DNA of 64,000 nt from Oscillospiraceae bacterium (GCA_015067795.1 SVLU01000001.1:1-64000), one strand, 5' to 3'. Numbered from the stretch's first letter, positions 16,703 to 25,233 are shown. Numbers and translations are program-made. Notes: generated by a model not told the origin, from the sequence alone.

Positions 16703-17854
16703 ATGTCTTTTACAGTTGAAACAGGACCAGACAATGTTGTAACAATAAAGGTCATCGGTATCGGTGGCGCAGGTAATAACGTAGTTAACAGAATGGTTAA
16801 GGCAGGCACACAGGGCGTTGAATTCATCGCAGTTAATACGGACAAGCCGGCTCTTTCCATTTCCAATGCAGGCCAGAAGATCCAGATCGGTGAAAAGCTC
16901 ACTCACGGTCAGGGTGCAGGCTCCAATCCGGATGTTGGTAAGAAGGCTGCTGAAGAAAGCAGAAACAATATTGCCAAGGCTCTTGAAAATGCTGACATGG
17001 TATTCCTTGCAGCAGGTATGGGCGGCGGCACAGGTACAGGTGCATCTCCTGTTGTTGCTGACATTGCAAGAGAAACCGGCGTTCTCACAGTTGGTGTTGT
17101 AACAAAGCCTTTCAGCTTTGAAGGCAGAAGAAGAATGGAACAGGCTGAAGAAGGTATTGCTAACCTCCTCGGCAAGGTTGACTCTCTTCTTATCATCCCT
17201 AACGACCGCTTAAAGCACGCAACTGATCAGAAGCTTACATTTGCAAACGCATTTGAAATCGCTGACGACGTTCTGCTCCAGGCTGTTAACAGCATTGCAG
17301 AGCTTATCAAGAACACAGGCTTCATCAATCTCGACTTTGCTGACGTTACATCCATCATGAAGGATGCAGGCTATGCTCACATGGGCGTTGGCCACGCTGC
17401 AGGCAAGGGCAAGGCAGAAGAGGCTGCAAAGGCTGCAGTTTCCAGCCCACTGATGGAAACCTCCATCAACGGTGCAAAGGGTGTTCTCGTAAACATCACC
17501 GGTTCTTACGATATCGGTCTTGATGACGTTGAAGCTGCTGCAAGCCTCGTTCAGCAGGCAGCTCATCCTGATGCAAATATCATATTCGGTGCTACATTTG
17601 ACGATACTATGGATGATGAAATCCGCGTAACAGTTATCGCAACAAGATTTGACGAAAAGCCTGCTGCAAAGAAGGCAGAGCCAATGAAGAGAAAAACTCT
17701 CGGTATGTACTCCGAGGCATCCACAAAGAAGGCAGCTCCTGCTCCTTCCTTTGAACCACTTGAATCTGTATCCGCTTCTGCTCCACAGGCTCCGGAAAAG
17801 ACAGATGAAGAAGATCCATTCGACACAATCTTTAAGATCTTCAATTCCAAATAA
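16703..17854 (+). CDS. ftsZ: Cell division GTPase FtsZ
   Basis: 383 residues from the ATG at 16703, chosen because AGGAGGAAG sits just upstream; an in-frame ATG at 16658 would add 15 unlikely residues. This is the tubulin-like ring protein. GIGGAGNNVVNRM binds nucleotide, GMGGGTGTGASP is the tubulin signature, and NADFADV-like residues of the T7 loop appear as NLDFADV. After a variable linker the C-terminus reads DPFDTIFKIFNSK, without the usual IPxFLR-like peptide that recruits FtsA, SepF or ZipA. No ftsA is adjacent. Confidence 0.97.
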   Translation: MSFTVETGPDNVVTIKVIGIGGAGNNVVNRMVKAGTQGVEFIAVNTDKPALSISNAGQKIQIGEKLTHGQGAGSNPDVGKKAAEESRNNIAKALENADMVFLAAGMGGGTGTGASPVVADIARETGVLTVGVVTKPFSFEGRRRMEQAEEGIANLLGKVDSLLIIPNDRLKHATDQKLTFANAFEIADDVLLQAVNSIAELIKNTGFINLDFADVTSIMKDAGYAHMGVGHAAGKGKAEEAAKAAVSSPLMETSINGAKGVLVNITGSYDIGLDDVEAAASLVQQAAHPDANIIFGATFDDTMDDEIRVTVIATRFDEKPAAKKAEPMKRKTLGMYSEASTKKAAPAPSFEPLESVSASAPQAPEKTDEEDPFDTIFKIFNSK

Positions 17855-17873
17855 TCAGAAATTTGCATTAAAT

Positions 17874-17910
17874 CAAACGTATTGACAGACCAAGTCTGTC
17901 AATACGTTTG
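17874..17910. terminator. Long hairpin after ftsZ
   Basis: A perfect 17-bp stem with a 3-base loop (arms 17874-17890 and 17894-17910), followed by AAAATTTTAT. It closes the dcw cluster. The lack of an immediate T-run leaves open an RNA-stability role. Confidence 0.7.
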
Positions 17911-17968
17911 AAAATTTTATCAATAACTGATCGCGGTCATCAATTTCCCATTGAAATGAGTTTGATAT

Positions 17969-18820
17969 ATGAATTATACTGTCAGAAGCTCTCTCAGAGA
18001 GCTTTATGATATTTATTCCCAAAACCGTGTGCACAGATATGCTGCTGCATTTTCCTATTACGTTACCCTTTCGATTTTTCCATTTATTATTATCGTCAGT
18101 ATCATGATCGCTCCGCTTCATGTGGACCTTATTGAACTGGCGGATGTTATCGGCAGAGTCGTTCCCGACAGTGTTATTGAGATACTCTTGAACCACTTGC
18201 AATATGTCAGTAATAATAACAGTGGTCTGATGCTTTGGTCAGCGATCGTCGTTTTGTGTACCACAGCTTCCGGCGCTTTCAGGGTGCTTATGGATATCAT
18301 GAAGGATATTCATGGCGAGTCCCGTTTTTCGGGCTTTTTCGGTTTTATTTTCAGCTTTGTTTTGGCCATCGGTGTTCTGGTCTTTATTTATATCACCTCC
18401 CTTTTGATGGTCACAGGCGGCTGGGTAATGAATTTGCTGGAAGTCCATTTTGGATTTAGTATTCTCACAAGTATCTGGATGTGGCTGAGATACTTGCTGC
18501 TGTTTCCGCTGGCGTTCATTTTTCTGCAGTTTGTCTATTCCATCACACTGCCGAAAGGAAATCACAAGCACTCAAGAACGATCGGTGCCATTGTTGCAAC
18601 TGTATTTATTGTAATTGTAAGTATTGTGTTCTCTGCTATTATGAGCATGACGAACAGATATACCCTTATTTACGGTTCTCTTGCTTCCGTTGCGATTATG
18701 ATGATCTGGCTGTATTTCTGCGGTATCGTTATTATTATGGGTAACGCATTGAATGTTATCATCGAGCGGCACAGAACGGAAAAAGAAGCTTTGAAGAATA
18801 AGTATAAAACTCAAAAGTGA
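17969..18820 (+). CDS. YihY/BrkB-family inner membrane protein
   Basis: 283 residues with about six membrane spans. The family start RVHRYAAAFSYYVTLSIFP (about 18-36) and the later GSLASVAIMMIWLYFCGIV (about 234-252) are typical of the YihY/UPF0761 group, once misnamed RNase BN. No biochemical function is firmly known. The Shine-Dalgarno is weak. It stands between the ftsZ terminator and the folate riboswitch, so it is probably transcribed alone. Confidence 0.88.
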   Translation: MNYTVRSSLRELYDIYSQNRVHRYAAAFSYYVTLSIFPFIIIVSIMIAPLHVDLIELADVIGRVVPDSVIEILLNHLQYVSNNNSGLMLWSAIVVLCTTASGAFRVLMDIMKDIHGESRFSGFFGFIFSFVLAIGVLVFIYITSLLMVTGGWVMNLLEVHFGFSILTSIWMWLRYLLLFPLAFIFLQFVYSITLPKGNHKHSRTIGAIVATVFIVIVSIVFSAIMSMTNRYTLIYGSLASVAIMMIWLYFCGIVIIMGNALNVIIERHRTEKEALKNKYKTQK

Positions 18821-18834
18821 AGATAAAGTTAATT

Positions 18835-18937
18835 AGCAGAGTAGGATATGGTGCGTTTGAGCGTACTCAGCAGTGCCGAGGGGACGGGGAGTTGTCCTTC
18901 GGACGAAATTTCGATATCATATCCGCATCCCGCTGCT
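18835..18937 (+). promoter_or_regulatory. Tetrahydrofolate (THF) riboswitch
   Basis: The segment fits the class I THF riboswitch. P1 is AGCAG (18835-18839) with CTGCT (18933-18937). The conserved AGAGTAG follows P1 and GCATCCCG precedes its 3' strand. P2 is GATATG with CATATC, and GCGTT opens the next helix. It lies 64 bases before folT, a folate transporter gene, which is a known setting for this RNA. It likely lowers folT-folC expression when folates are plentiful. Confidence 0.87.
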
Positions 18938-19000
18938 GCATTAGGAATTATACCTTCTTTGCAGTATGTGAAAGAATTCTGCTCAAAGGAGGTTATTTTT

Positions 19001-19546
19001 ATGTCGAAAAGCAAAACAGAAAAACGTATGACAACAAAAAGTCTTGTGATACTTGCCCTTTTGTCGGCGATAAGTATTATATTATCCCGCTTCTGCGTGA
19101 TATATTTTACAGAGTCTCTCCGCCTGAGCTTCGGTAATATACCTGTTATTATTGCGGGTATTATGTTCGGACCAATTGGCGGTGCTGTTATGGGGGGAGT
19201 TACCGATGTTTTAGGTTCCACCCTTATGTCCGGTCTTGGGTGGTATCCTCCGCTGACGCTGACGCCAATTCTGATGGGGCTTATTGCCGGACTTTTGAAG
19301 CAGTTCGTGAGAAAGAATACAAAGTTCTATAAGGTGCTGATTTTGACTCTTGCCGCAAATGGGGCAGGCACAATGGTATGGTCTACCCTGAGCCTTTCCT
19401 GGCTTTACGGTATTCCTTTTATGACTCAGGCAGTATACAGATTTCCGTTCTACGCAGGTGTTGCAGTGCTGGAAGCCGTAATCATTTTTGCCCTGATAAA
19501 GTCAGGTGCGTTTAAAAGTCAGCTTTTTGATAAGAATTTGAGGTGA
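19001..19546 (+). CDS. folT: ECF transporter S component for folate
   Basis: 181 residues from the ATG at 19001, chosen for AAAGGAGG 8-10 bases upstream; a longer frame from 18848 would run through the riboswitch. It has about six membrane segments. LRLSFGNIPVIIAGIMFGPI followed by GAVMGGVTDVLGS is typical of ECF S components of the FolT group. It would supply substrate specificity to a shared EcfA/A'/T energising module encoded elsewhere. The THF riboswitch and the following folC support folate as substrate. Confidence 0.9.
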   Translation: MSKSKTEKRMTTKSLVILALLSAISIILSRFCVIYFTESLRLSFGNIPVIIAGIMFGPIGGAVMGGVTDVLGSTLMSGLGWYPPLTLTPILMGLIAGLLKQFVRKNTKFYKVLILTLAANGAGTMVWSTLSLSWLYGIPFMTQAVYRFPFYAGVAVLEAVIIFALIKSGAFKSQLFDKNLR

Positions 19547-19551
19547 GACTG

Positions 19552-20832
19552 ATGAGCATTGACTCCACATTGGAATATATCCACAGCGTGTGCTGGAAGG
19601 GAAGCGTTCTTGGCCTTGACAGAATAAGGGAGCTTATGGCACGTCTTGGCAATCCTGAGAGAGAACTGAAATTTGTCCACGTTGCAGGGACAAACGGTAA
19701 GGGTTCAACCTGTGCCTGTGTATCATCTGTTCTCAGGGAGGCTGGGTACAGGACAGGACTTTTCACCTCGCCGTATATCATTAAATTCAATGAGCGTATT
19801 CAGATAGATGGCGAGTACATCTCCGATGACGACCTTGAGGAGATTACGGCCTGTGTACGTCCTCATGCTGAGGCGATGAAGGACAGCCCGACGGAGTTTG
19901 AGCTTATAACAGGCATCGCCCTTGAATACTTCCGACGCAAAAAATGCGATATCGTTGTGCTTGAGGTTGGCCTTGGCGGTGAGCTGGACTCCACAAATGT
20001 TATTCCAACGGCTGAGGTTGAGGTAATAACCTCTATCGGTCTTGACCACACCCAGCAGCTTGGTGATACCGTTGAAGCTGTTGCGGCAGCAAAGGCGGGA
20101 ATTATAAAGCCGAATACTGATGTTGTTATCAGCGGAGGTGATGAAAGGGCAAATGCCGTGATCCGGCAGGTCTGCGAAAGACAGAACAGCAGTCTCAAAA
20201 TAGTTGACAGAGACAGGCTTGCCGTAAAAAGCGAAAGTCTTGAGGGCATAGCCTTCGATTACGATACTCATACTGATCTTAATATCTCACTTGCGGGAAC
20301 ATATCAGCCTGTAAATGCGGCAACTGCAATTCTTGCAATCGAGGTTTTACAAAAAAGAGGCTGGAAGATTTCCGAAGCAGATATTAAGAACGGTATTTCA
20401 AAGGTTAAATGGCCCGGAAGATTTGAAATTCTCCACAAAAATCCGTATCTTATTCTTGATGGTGCCCATAATCCCCATGGCATGAAGGCAACTGTGGAAA
20501 GCATGAAAACCCATTTTAAAGGTGAAAAGGGCGTTATTATTATGGGTGCGATGGCGGATAAGGATATCGTGGCAATGGTTGAGCTTCTTAGGCCCATTGC
20601 AGGAAAGGTGATAACCGTCACTCCTGATAACCCGAGAGCCATGACCTCGGACAAGCTTGCCAAGGTTATAAACAGCCTGGGCTGTGAAGCTGAATCAGCA
20701 GAGGACATTGACTCCGCTCTCAAAAGAGGCTTTGAGCTTTCCGAGGATTATGCCTTTATTTGTGCCTTGGGTTCACTGTATTTCTCAGCCGATGTACGCA
20801 ATGGGGCTGAAAAGCTGTTTAGTCTTGTTTAA
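19552..20832 (+). CDS. folC: Folylpolyglutamate synthase
   Basis: 426 residues from the ATG at 19552, with GAGGTGA 5 bases upstream inside the end of folT. It adds glutamates to folates to retain them in the cell, and may also act as dihydrofolate synthase. Marks are the ATP loop VAGTNGKGST (about 44-53), FTSPYIIKFNERIQIDG (about 72-88), LEVGLGGELDSTN (about 139-151), GLDHTQQLG, and LDGAHNPHG in the C-terminal domain. Import and trapping of folate are thus co-regulated by the upstream riboswitch. Confidence 0.95.
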   Translation: MSIDSTLEYIHSVCWKGSVLGLDRIRELMARLGNPERELKFVHVAGTNGKGSTCACVSSVLREAGYRTGLFTSPYIIKFNERIQIDGEYISDDDLEEITACVRPHAEAMKDSPTEFELITGIALEYFRRKKCDIVVLEVGLGGELDSTNVIPTAEVEVITSIGLDHTQQLGDTVEAVAAAKAGIIKPNTDVVISGGDERANAVIRQVCERQNSSLKIVDRDRLAVKSESLEGIAFDYDTHTDLNISLAGTYQPVNAATAILAIEVLQKRGWKISEADIKNGISKVKWPGRFEILHKNPYLILDGAHNPHGMKATVESMKTHFKGEKGVIIMGAMADKDIVAMVELLRPIAGKVITVTPDNPRAMTSDKLAKVINSLGCEAESAEDIDSALKRGFELSEDYAFICALGSLYFSADVRNGAEKLFSLV

Positions 20833-20845
20833 AAATCATCATCTG

Positions 20846-20868
20846 CTTCGGGGCTTTATGCCCCGGAG
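20846..20868. terminator. Hairpin after folC
   Basis: A 9-bp stem CTTCGGGGC/GCCCCGGAG with loop TTTAT, 14 bases after the folC stop. It is a near-copy of the full terminator at 21031 but has no T-run. It is followed by GTGTCGAAAACC, the motif noted after the ddh and gpmI hairpins. Confidence 0.5.
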
Positions 20869-20892
20869 CTGAGTGTGTCGAAAACCAACATC

Positions 20893-21005
20893 TGTCATTC
20901 CGAGGAGCGAAGCAACGTGGGAATCTTATTAAATTGGCTGCAGAAACTCGATGTTTAGATATTATGTTAAGATTGCCACGATCCCTTCGGGATCTCGCAA
21001 TGACA
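20893..21005. repeat. Dispersed inverted repeat, family B, copy 1
   Basis: 113 bp with ends TGTCATTCCGAGGAGCG and CTCGCAATGACA. Inside are GGGAATCTTA and TAAGATTGCCACG, which are partly complementary, and an end hairpin GATCCC/GGGATC. A second copy lies at 61947 in the opposite orientation. The rest of the 20833-21355 gap holds the two related hairpins and the pgk promoter region; no gene is visible. Confidence 0.75.
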
Positions 21006-21030
21006 AATTTTATACTTTTTTGCAAGTCTG

Positions 21031-21061
21031 AGCTCCGGGGCTTTATGCCCCGGAGCTTTTT
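21031..21061 (+). terminator. Rho-independent terminator
   Basis: An 11-bp perfect stem AGCTCCGGGGC/GCCCCGGAGCT with loop TTTAT and a T-run. It nearly repeats the hairpin at 20846, and a family B element lies between the two. Confidence 0.8.
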
Positions 21062-21216
21062 ATTACAAGAAAACATTATAATTTATGATGAAATACTCCA
21101 TAATAAAAGTAAGGAAGCCTTAAAAAGAGGATAAAAACCCTGTATGTGGGGGAAGTCTGAGTTATGAAAAATAAAATTGTTTATAATAATGATTAGAAAG
21201 CAATTATAAGTACAAA

Positions 21217-21308
21217 TTTTGGCAAAATTTTATTTGTGTTTTAAATAATTATACTTGAAAAATCTTGCCAAAGGTTGTAAAATACTGTTTGGCAAGTGAA
21301 TTGCCCAA
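21217..21308 (+). promoter_or_regulatory. pgk promoter with TTTGGCAA half-sites
   Basis: The promoter is TTGAAA (21255-21260), 17 bases, TAAAAT (21278-21283). Half-sites are TTTTGGCAAAA (21217), CTTGCCAAA (21264-21272), TTTGGCAAG (21288-21296) and TTGCCCAA (21301-21308). The second and third form a perfect 9-bp inverted repeat that brackets the -10 box, a typical repressor-operator layout. The regulator is not identified. Confidence 0.6.
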
Positions 21309-21355
21309 CTTTTGTTTATAAAATAAGTTAAATATATTACACAGGAGGAAATGAA

Positions 21356-22546
21356 ATGAATTACAACAAGAAATCCGTTAAGGACATCGATGTTAAGGGT
21401 AAGAAAGTTCTTCTCCGCTGCGACTTTAATGTTCCACTCGATAAGGAAACAGGTGAAATCACCGATAACAAGAGAATTATTGCTTCTCTCCCAACAATTA
21501 AGTATCTGCTTGAAAACGGTGCAGCAGTTATTGCTTGCTCCCACCTTGGCAGACCAAAGGGTGAATTCAAGCCTGAACTGTCCCTCGCTCCTGTAGCAGC
21601 TCGTCTTTCCGAGCTTCTTGGTATTCCGGTAAAGTGTGCTAAGGACGTTATCGGCGAAGATGCAAAGGCTCTTGCAGCAGACCTTAAGCCAGGCGAAATC
21701 ATGCTTCTCGAAAACGTACGTTACCACAAGGAAGAAACAAAGAACGTTCCGGAATTTGCACAGGAACTGGCTTCCATGGCTGAAATCTTTGTTTCCGATG
21801 CATTCGGCACAGTTCACAGAGCACACGCTTCCACAGAAGGCGTTTCCCACTATCTGCCAGCAGTATCCGGCTTCCTGGTAGCAAAGGAACTTGAAGTTCT
21901 TGGCGGCGCTCTTGACGAGCCAAAGCGTCCATTCGTAGCTATCCTCGGCGGCTCCAAAGTTTCCGATAAGCTGGGCGTTATCTCCAACCTTCTCGAAAAG
22001 GCAGACGCTCTCCTCATCGGCGGCGGCATGGCTTATACATTCGTAAAGGCTCAGGGCGGCAACATCGGTCAGTCCCTCTGCGAAGATGACAAGCTTGACT
22101 ACGCTCTCGAAATGATCGAAAAGGCAAAGAAGAACGGCGTAAAGCTCCTTCTGCCTACCGACACAATCGCAGCAGCAGAATTCTCCCCAGATGCAGAACC
22201 TGTTGTAGTTCCAACAAATGCTATCGGCGATGACCTTATGGGTCTCGATATCGGTCCTGACACCCGTGCAGCTTATGCAGAAGAAATCAAGAACGCTGCA
22301 ACAGTAGTTTGGAACGGACCTATGGGCGTATTTGAATTCGCTAACTTTGCAAACGGCACAATCGAAGTAGCTAAGGCTCTCGCAGCAAGTGATGCATTCT
22401 CCATCATCGGCGGTGGCGACTCTGCAGCAGCTGCTAAGAAGTTCGGCCTTGCAGATCAGATCAGCCACATTTCCACCGGCGGCGGTGCTTCCCTCGAATT
22501 CCTTGAAGGTAAGGAACTCCCAGGCGTAGCTTGCCTTCTTGACTAA
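21356..22546 (+). CDS. pgk: Phosphoglycerate kinase
   Basis: 396 residues, full length. It transfers phosphate from 1,3-bisphosphoglycerate to ADP in glycolysis. Marks are [12 protein letters not shown] (about 20-31), the substrate arginine in SHLGRPKGE, the ADP region [11 protein letters not shown] (near 200), NGPMGVFE (near 322) and [11 protein letters not shown] (near 355). The SD is CACAGGAGGAAA. Codon use is strongly biased, as expected for a highly expressed gene. It heads pgk-tpiA-gpmI; gap is not in the window. Confidence 0.98.
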   Translation: MNYNKKSVKDIDVKGKKVLLRCDFNVPLDKETGEITDNKRIIASLPTIKYLLENGAAVIACSHLGRPKGEFKPELSLAPVAARLSELLGIPVKCAKDVIGEDAKALAADLKPGEIMLLENVRYHKEETKNVPEFAQELASMAEIFVSDAFGTVHRAHASTEGVSHYLPAVSGFLVAKELEVLGGALDEPKRPFVAILGGSKVSDKLGVISNLLEKADALLIGGGMAYTFVKAQGGNIGQSLCEDDKLDYALEMIEKAKKNGVKLLLPTDTIAAAEFSPDAEPVVVPTNAIGDDLMGLDIGPDTRAAYAEEIKNAATVVWNGPMGVFEFANFANGTIEVAKALAASDAFSIIGGGDSAAAAKKFGLADQISHISTGGGASLEFLEGKELPGVACLLD

Positions 22547-22587
22547 TTAGAAAAATTTATAGATTACAGACATATAGGAGATTCACA

Positions 22588-23364
22588 ATGAACAGAAAAT
22601 ACCGTAAGACAATTATCGCAGGCAACTGGAAGATGAACATGACCGCTTCCCAGGTTAAGCCTTTCGCTGACGAACTTAAGGCTCTTAACCCACGTCCAAA
22701 GTGGTGTGAAACCGTTGTTTGCGTTCCTTTCGTAAACATTCCTGCTGCTATCAAGGCATTCAAGGATTCCAGAGTTGCTATCGGCGCTGAAAACCTCAAC
22801 GAAAATGCCAAGGGTGCATACACAGGTGAAGTTAGTGCAGATATGCTGGCTGACCTGGGCGTAAAGTACGTTATCATCGGTCACTCCGAAAGAAGACAGT
22901 ACTACGGCGAAACTGATATCAGCGTTAACAAGAAGGTTCACGCAGCCCTGGGCGCAGGCCTCCAGCCAATCGTTTGCGTTGGTGAAAGCCTTGAACAGAG
23001 AGAACTTGGTATCACAATCGAACTCATCACTCTCCAGGTAAAGACCGCTCTGGCAAACGTACCTGCTGAAAAGATGAGAAAGATCGTTATCGCTTACGAA
23101 CCAATCTGGGCTATCGGCACAGGTAAGACAGCTACAGCTGAACAGGCAAACGAAGTTTGCTCCGCTATCAGAGCTGTTATCCGTGGTCTCTACGGTGCAA
23201 GAATCGCAAGAGCTGTTACAATCCAGTACGGCGGTTCCATGAACGAAAAGAACGCAGAAGAACTTCTTGCTCAGCCAGACATCGACGGCGGCCTCATCGG
23301 CGGCGCATCCCTGGTACCAGAAAAGTTCTCCGCTATCATCAATGCTGCAAATCAGGAACAGTAA
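22588..23364 (+). CDS. tpiA: Triosephosphate isomerase
   Basis: 258 residues, one TIM barrel. It interconverts dihydroxyacetone phosphate and glyceraldehyde 3-phosphate. Marks are AGNWKMN (about 10-16, catalytic Lys), GHSERR (catalytic His region, near 99), YEPIWAIGTGKTAT (near 172, catalytic Glu and the mobile loop), and the phosphate-binding IQYGGSM. It lies 41 bases after pgk and 3 bases before gpmI, so it is one operon. Confidence 0.98.
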   Translation: MNRKYRKTIIAGNWKMNMTASQVKPFADELKALNPRPKWCETVVCVPFVNIPAAIKAFKDSRVAIGAENLNENAKGAYTGEVSADMLADLGVKYVIIGHSERRQYYGETDISVNKKVHAALGAGLQPIVCVGESLEQRELGITIELITLQVKTALANVPAEKMRKIVIAYEPIWAIGTGKTATAEQANEVCSAIRAVIRGLYGARIARAVTIQYGGSMNEKNAEELLAQPDIDGGLIGGASLVPEKFSAIINAANQEQ

Positions 23365-23367
23365 GCT

Positions 23368-24888
23368 ATGAAAACACCTACAACATTAATTATTATGGAC
23401 GGCTACGGCCTTGCTCCTCTTCTTGACAGCAATGCCGTACACATGGCAAAGACTCCTAACCTTGACAAGATATTTGCTTCCAATCCTCATACAGAGCTTT
23501 TAGCTTCCGGCGAAGACGTAGGTCTTCCTGCAGGTCAGATCGGTAACTCCGAAGTTGGTCATACAAACATCGGCGCAGGTCGTGTTGTATTCCAGGAGCT
23601 GCCAAAGATCTCCAGAGCTATTAAGAACGGCAAGTTCTTTGAAAACGAAGCTTATAACTGGGCTATCGACCAGTGTATCGAAAACGGTACAGCACTCCAT
23701 CTGATGGGTCTCATGTCCGACGGCGGCGTTCACAGCCACAATACCCATACTTGGGCATTCCTTGAGCTGGCAAAGCGCAAGGGTCTGGATAAGGTTTATA
23801 TCCACTGCTTCATGGACGGTCGTGACGTTCCACCTTCCTCCGGTATTAACTTCATCGAAGAATGTGTTGCAAAGTGCAATGAAATCGGTGTTGGTAAGAT
23901 CGCTGTTATTTCCGGTCGTTTCTACGCTATGGACAGAGACAACCGTTGGGAACGTGTTGAAAAGGCATATAATGCTATCGTTATGGGTGAAGGCGAACAG
24001 AACAGTGACCCTGTTGATGTTATGCGTAAGTCCTACGAAGCAGGTGTAACTGACGAGTTCGTTCTCCCAACTGTTTGCGATCCTGAAGGCATGGTAAAGG
24101 AAGGCGACTCCATTATCTTTACAAACTTCAGACCTGACAGAGCAAGAGAAATTACACGTACATTCGTTGATCCAGCTTTCGATGGTTTTGAACGCAAGAA
24201 GGGCTTCTTCAAAGTAAATTACGTCTGCACAACTCAGTATGACGCTAAGATGCCTAATGTCCGTGTTGCATATCCACCTGAAAGACTTGCAAACAACTTT
24301 GGCGAGATCATCAGTAAGCTGGGTATGACTCAGCTGAGAATTGCTGAAACCGAAAAGTACGCTCATGTAACCTTCTTCTTCAACGGCGGTGTTGAACAGC
24401 CTTACGAAGGTGAAGACAGAGTTCTGATCCCATCTCCAAAGGAATTCCCAACTTATGACCTCATTCCTGAAATGAGTGCTTATGCTGTAACAGACGCTGT
24501 TTGCGAAAGAATTGAAAGCGGCAAGTATGACGTTATCATTCTCAACTTTGCAAACTGCGACATGGTTGGTCACACAGGCGTATTTGAAGCTGCTGTTAAG
24601 GCTGTTGAGACTGTTGACACCTGCGTTGGCAGAGTTGTTGAATCCACAGCTAAGATGGGCGGTGTAAGCCTTATCACTGCTGACCACGGCAACGCTGACC
24701 AGATGCTGGACGAAAAGGGCGAAGAGCCACATACAGCTCACACAACAAACCCGGTTCCATTCATCATCTGCGGTGCTGACGTAAGACTTAAGCCAGGCAG
24801 ACTTGCTGACATTTGCCCAACAATGCTCGACCTTATGGGTATCCAGCAGCCTGAAGAAATGACAGGCGAAAGCCTTATCATTCACTAA
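23368..24888 (+). CDS. gpmI: Cofactor-independent phosphoglycerate mutase
   Basis: 506 residues, of the Mn-dependent alkaline-phosphatase-like superfamily. It converts 3- to 2-phosphoglycerate. The N-terminal metal site is MDGYGLAP, the phosphoserine is in GQIGNSEVGHTNIGAGR (near residue 62), SDGGVHSH (about 118-125) contacts substrate, and NCDMVGHTG and TADHGNADQM supply the second metal site. Third gene of the pgk operon, closed by the terminator at 24901. Confidence 0.98.
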   Translation: MKTPTTLIIMDGYGLAPLLDSNAVHMAKTPNLDKIFASNPHTELLASGEDVGLPAGQIGNSEVGHTNIGAGRVVFQELPKISRAIKNGKFFENEAYNWAIDQCIENGTALHLMGLMSDGGVHSHNTHTWAFLELAKRKGLDKVYIHCFMDGRDVPPSSGINFIEECVAKCNEIGVGKIAVISGRFYAMDRDNRWERVEKAYNAIVMGEGEQNSDPVDVMRKSYEAGVTDEFVLPTVCDPEGMVKEGDSIIFTNFRPDRAREITRTFVDPAFDGFERKKGFFKVNYVCTTQYDAKMPNVRVAYPPERLANNFGEIISKLGMTQLRIAETEKYAHVTFFFNGGVEQPYEGEDRVLIPSPKEFPTYDLIPEMSAYAVTDAVCERIESGKYDVIILNFANCDMVGHTGVFEAAVKAVETVDTCVGRVVESTAKMGGVSLITADHGNADQMLDEKGEEPHTAHTTNPVPFIICGADVRLKPGRLADICPTMLDLMGIQQPEEMTGESLIIH

Positions 24889-24900
24889 AATGTATTTTAA

Positions 24901-24937
24901 AGAGCTTGAAAGCCATTGGTTTTCAAGCTCTTTTTTT
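24901..24937 (+). terminator. Rho-independent terminator after gpmI
   Basis: An 11-bp stem AGAGCTTGAAA/TTTCAAGCTCT with a seven-T run. It is almost the same as the terminator at 25131, on the other side of a family A element. Confidence 0.88.
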
Positions 24938-24965
24938 GAGTATGCCGAAAAACTACATTTCAAAG

Positions 24966-25126
24966 GCCCCCTTGTGTAAAGGGGGCTGTCAGCCGTAAGG
25001 CTGACTGGGGGATTGTCTGCGAAAATGTTGCAAATACGCCGTAGTGCAATGGAAACTTATAACAGTTTTCGCAACAACCTCTCCTTCAAAATCTTCGATT
25101 TTGCCACCTCCCTCGTCAGAGGGAGG
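24966..25126. repeat. Dispersed structured repeat, family A, copy 3 (mosaic)
   Basis: About 161 bp. The left half (CCCCCTTGTGTAAAGGGGG, GTCAGCC/GGCTGAC) resembles copy 1. The right half (CAAAATC/GATTTTG, CCTCCCTC/GAGGGAGG) resembles copy 2. The central long-range pairing is weaker than in the others, as expected of a recombinant. It lies between gpmI and eno, where no gene is seen. Confidence 0.75.
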
Positions 25127-25130
25127 TTTT

Positions 25131-25167
25131 AAGAGCTTGAAAGTCGTGTGCTTTCAAGCTCTTTTTT
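25131..25167. terminator. Second copy of the gpmI-type terminator
   Basis: A 13-bp stem AAGAGCTTGAAAG/CTTTCAAGCTCTT with a T-run, directly after the family A element. Confidence 0.75.
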
Positions 25168-25233
25168 GCGTAAAATCTTGTAAATCTGGATAAACTATTC
25201 CTATTACATCACGAAAGGAATGTTGATCCACTT

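Noticed and set aside
17969..18820. Ribonuclease BN identity for the YihY-family protein.
   Set aside because: The old name comes from a mistaken assignment. True RNase BN is a metallo-beta-lactamase protein, and this is a membrane protein.
18848..19000. Longer folT reading from 18848.
   Set aside because: This stretch is the THF riboswitch; ATG 19001 has an ideal SD and matches the family start.
24889..25233. A small RNA gene between gpmI and eno.
   Set aside because: The structure is explained by two terminators and a family A repeat, and no promoter is clear.
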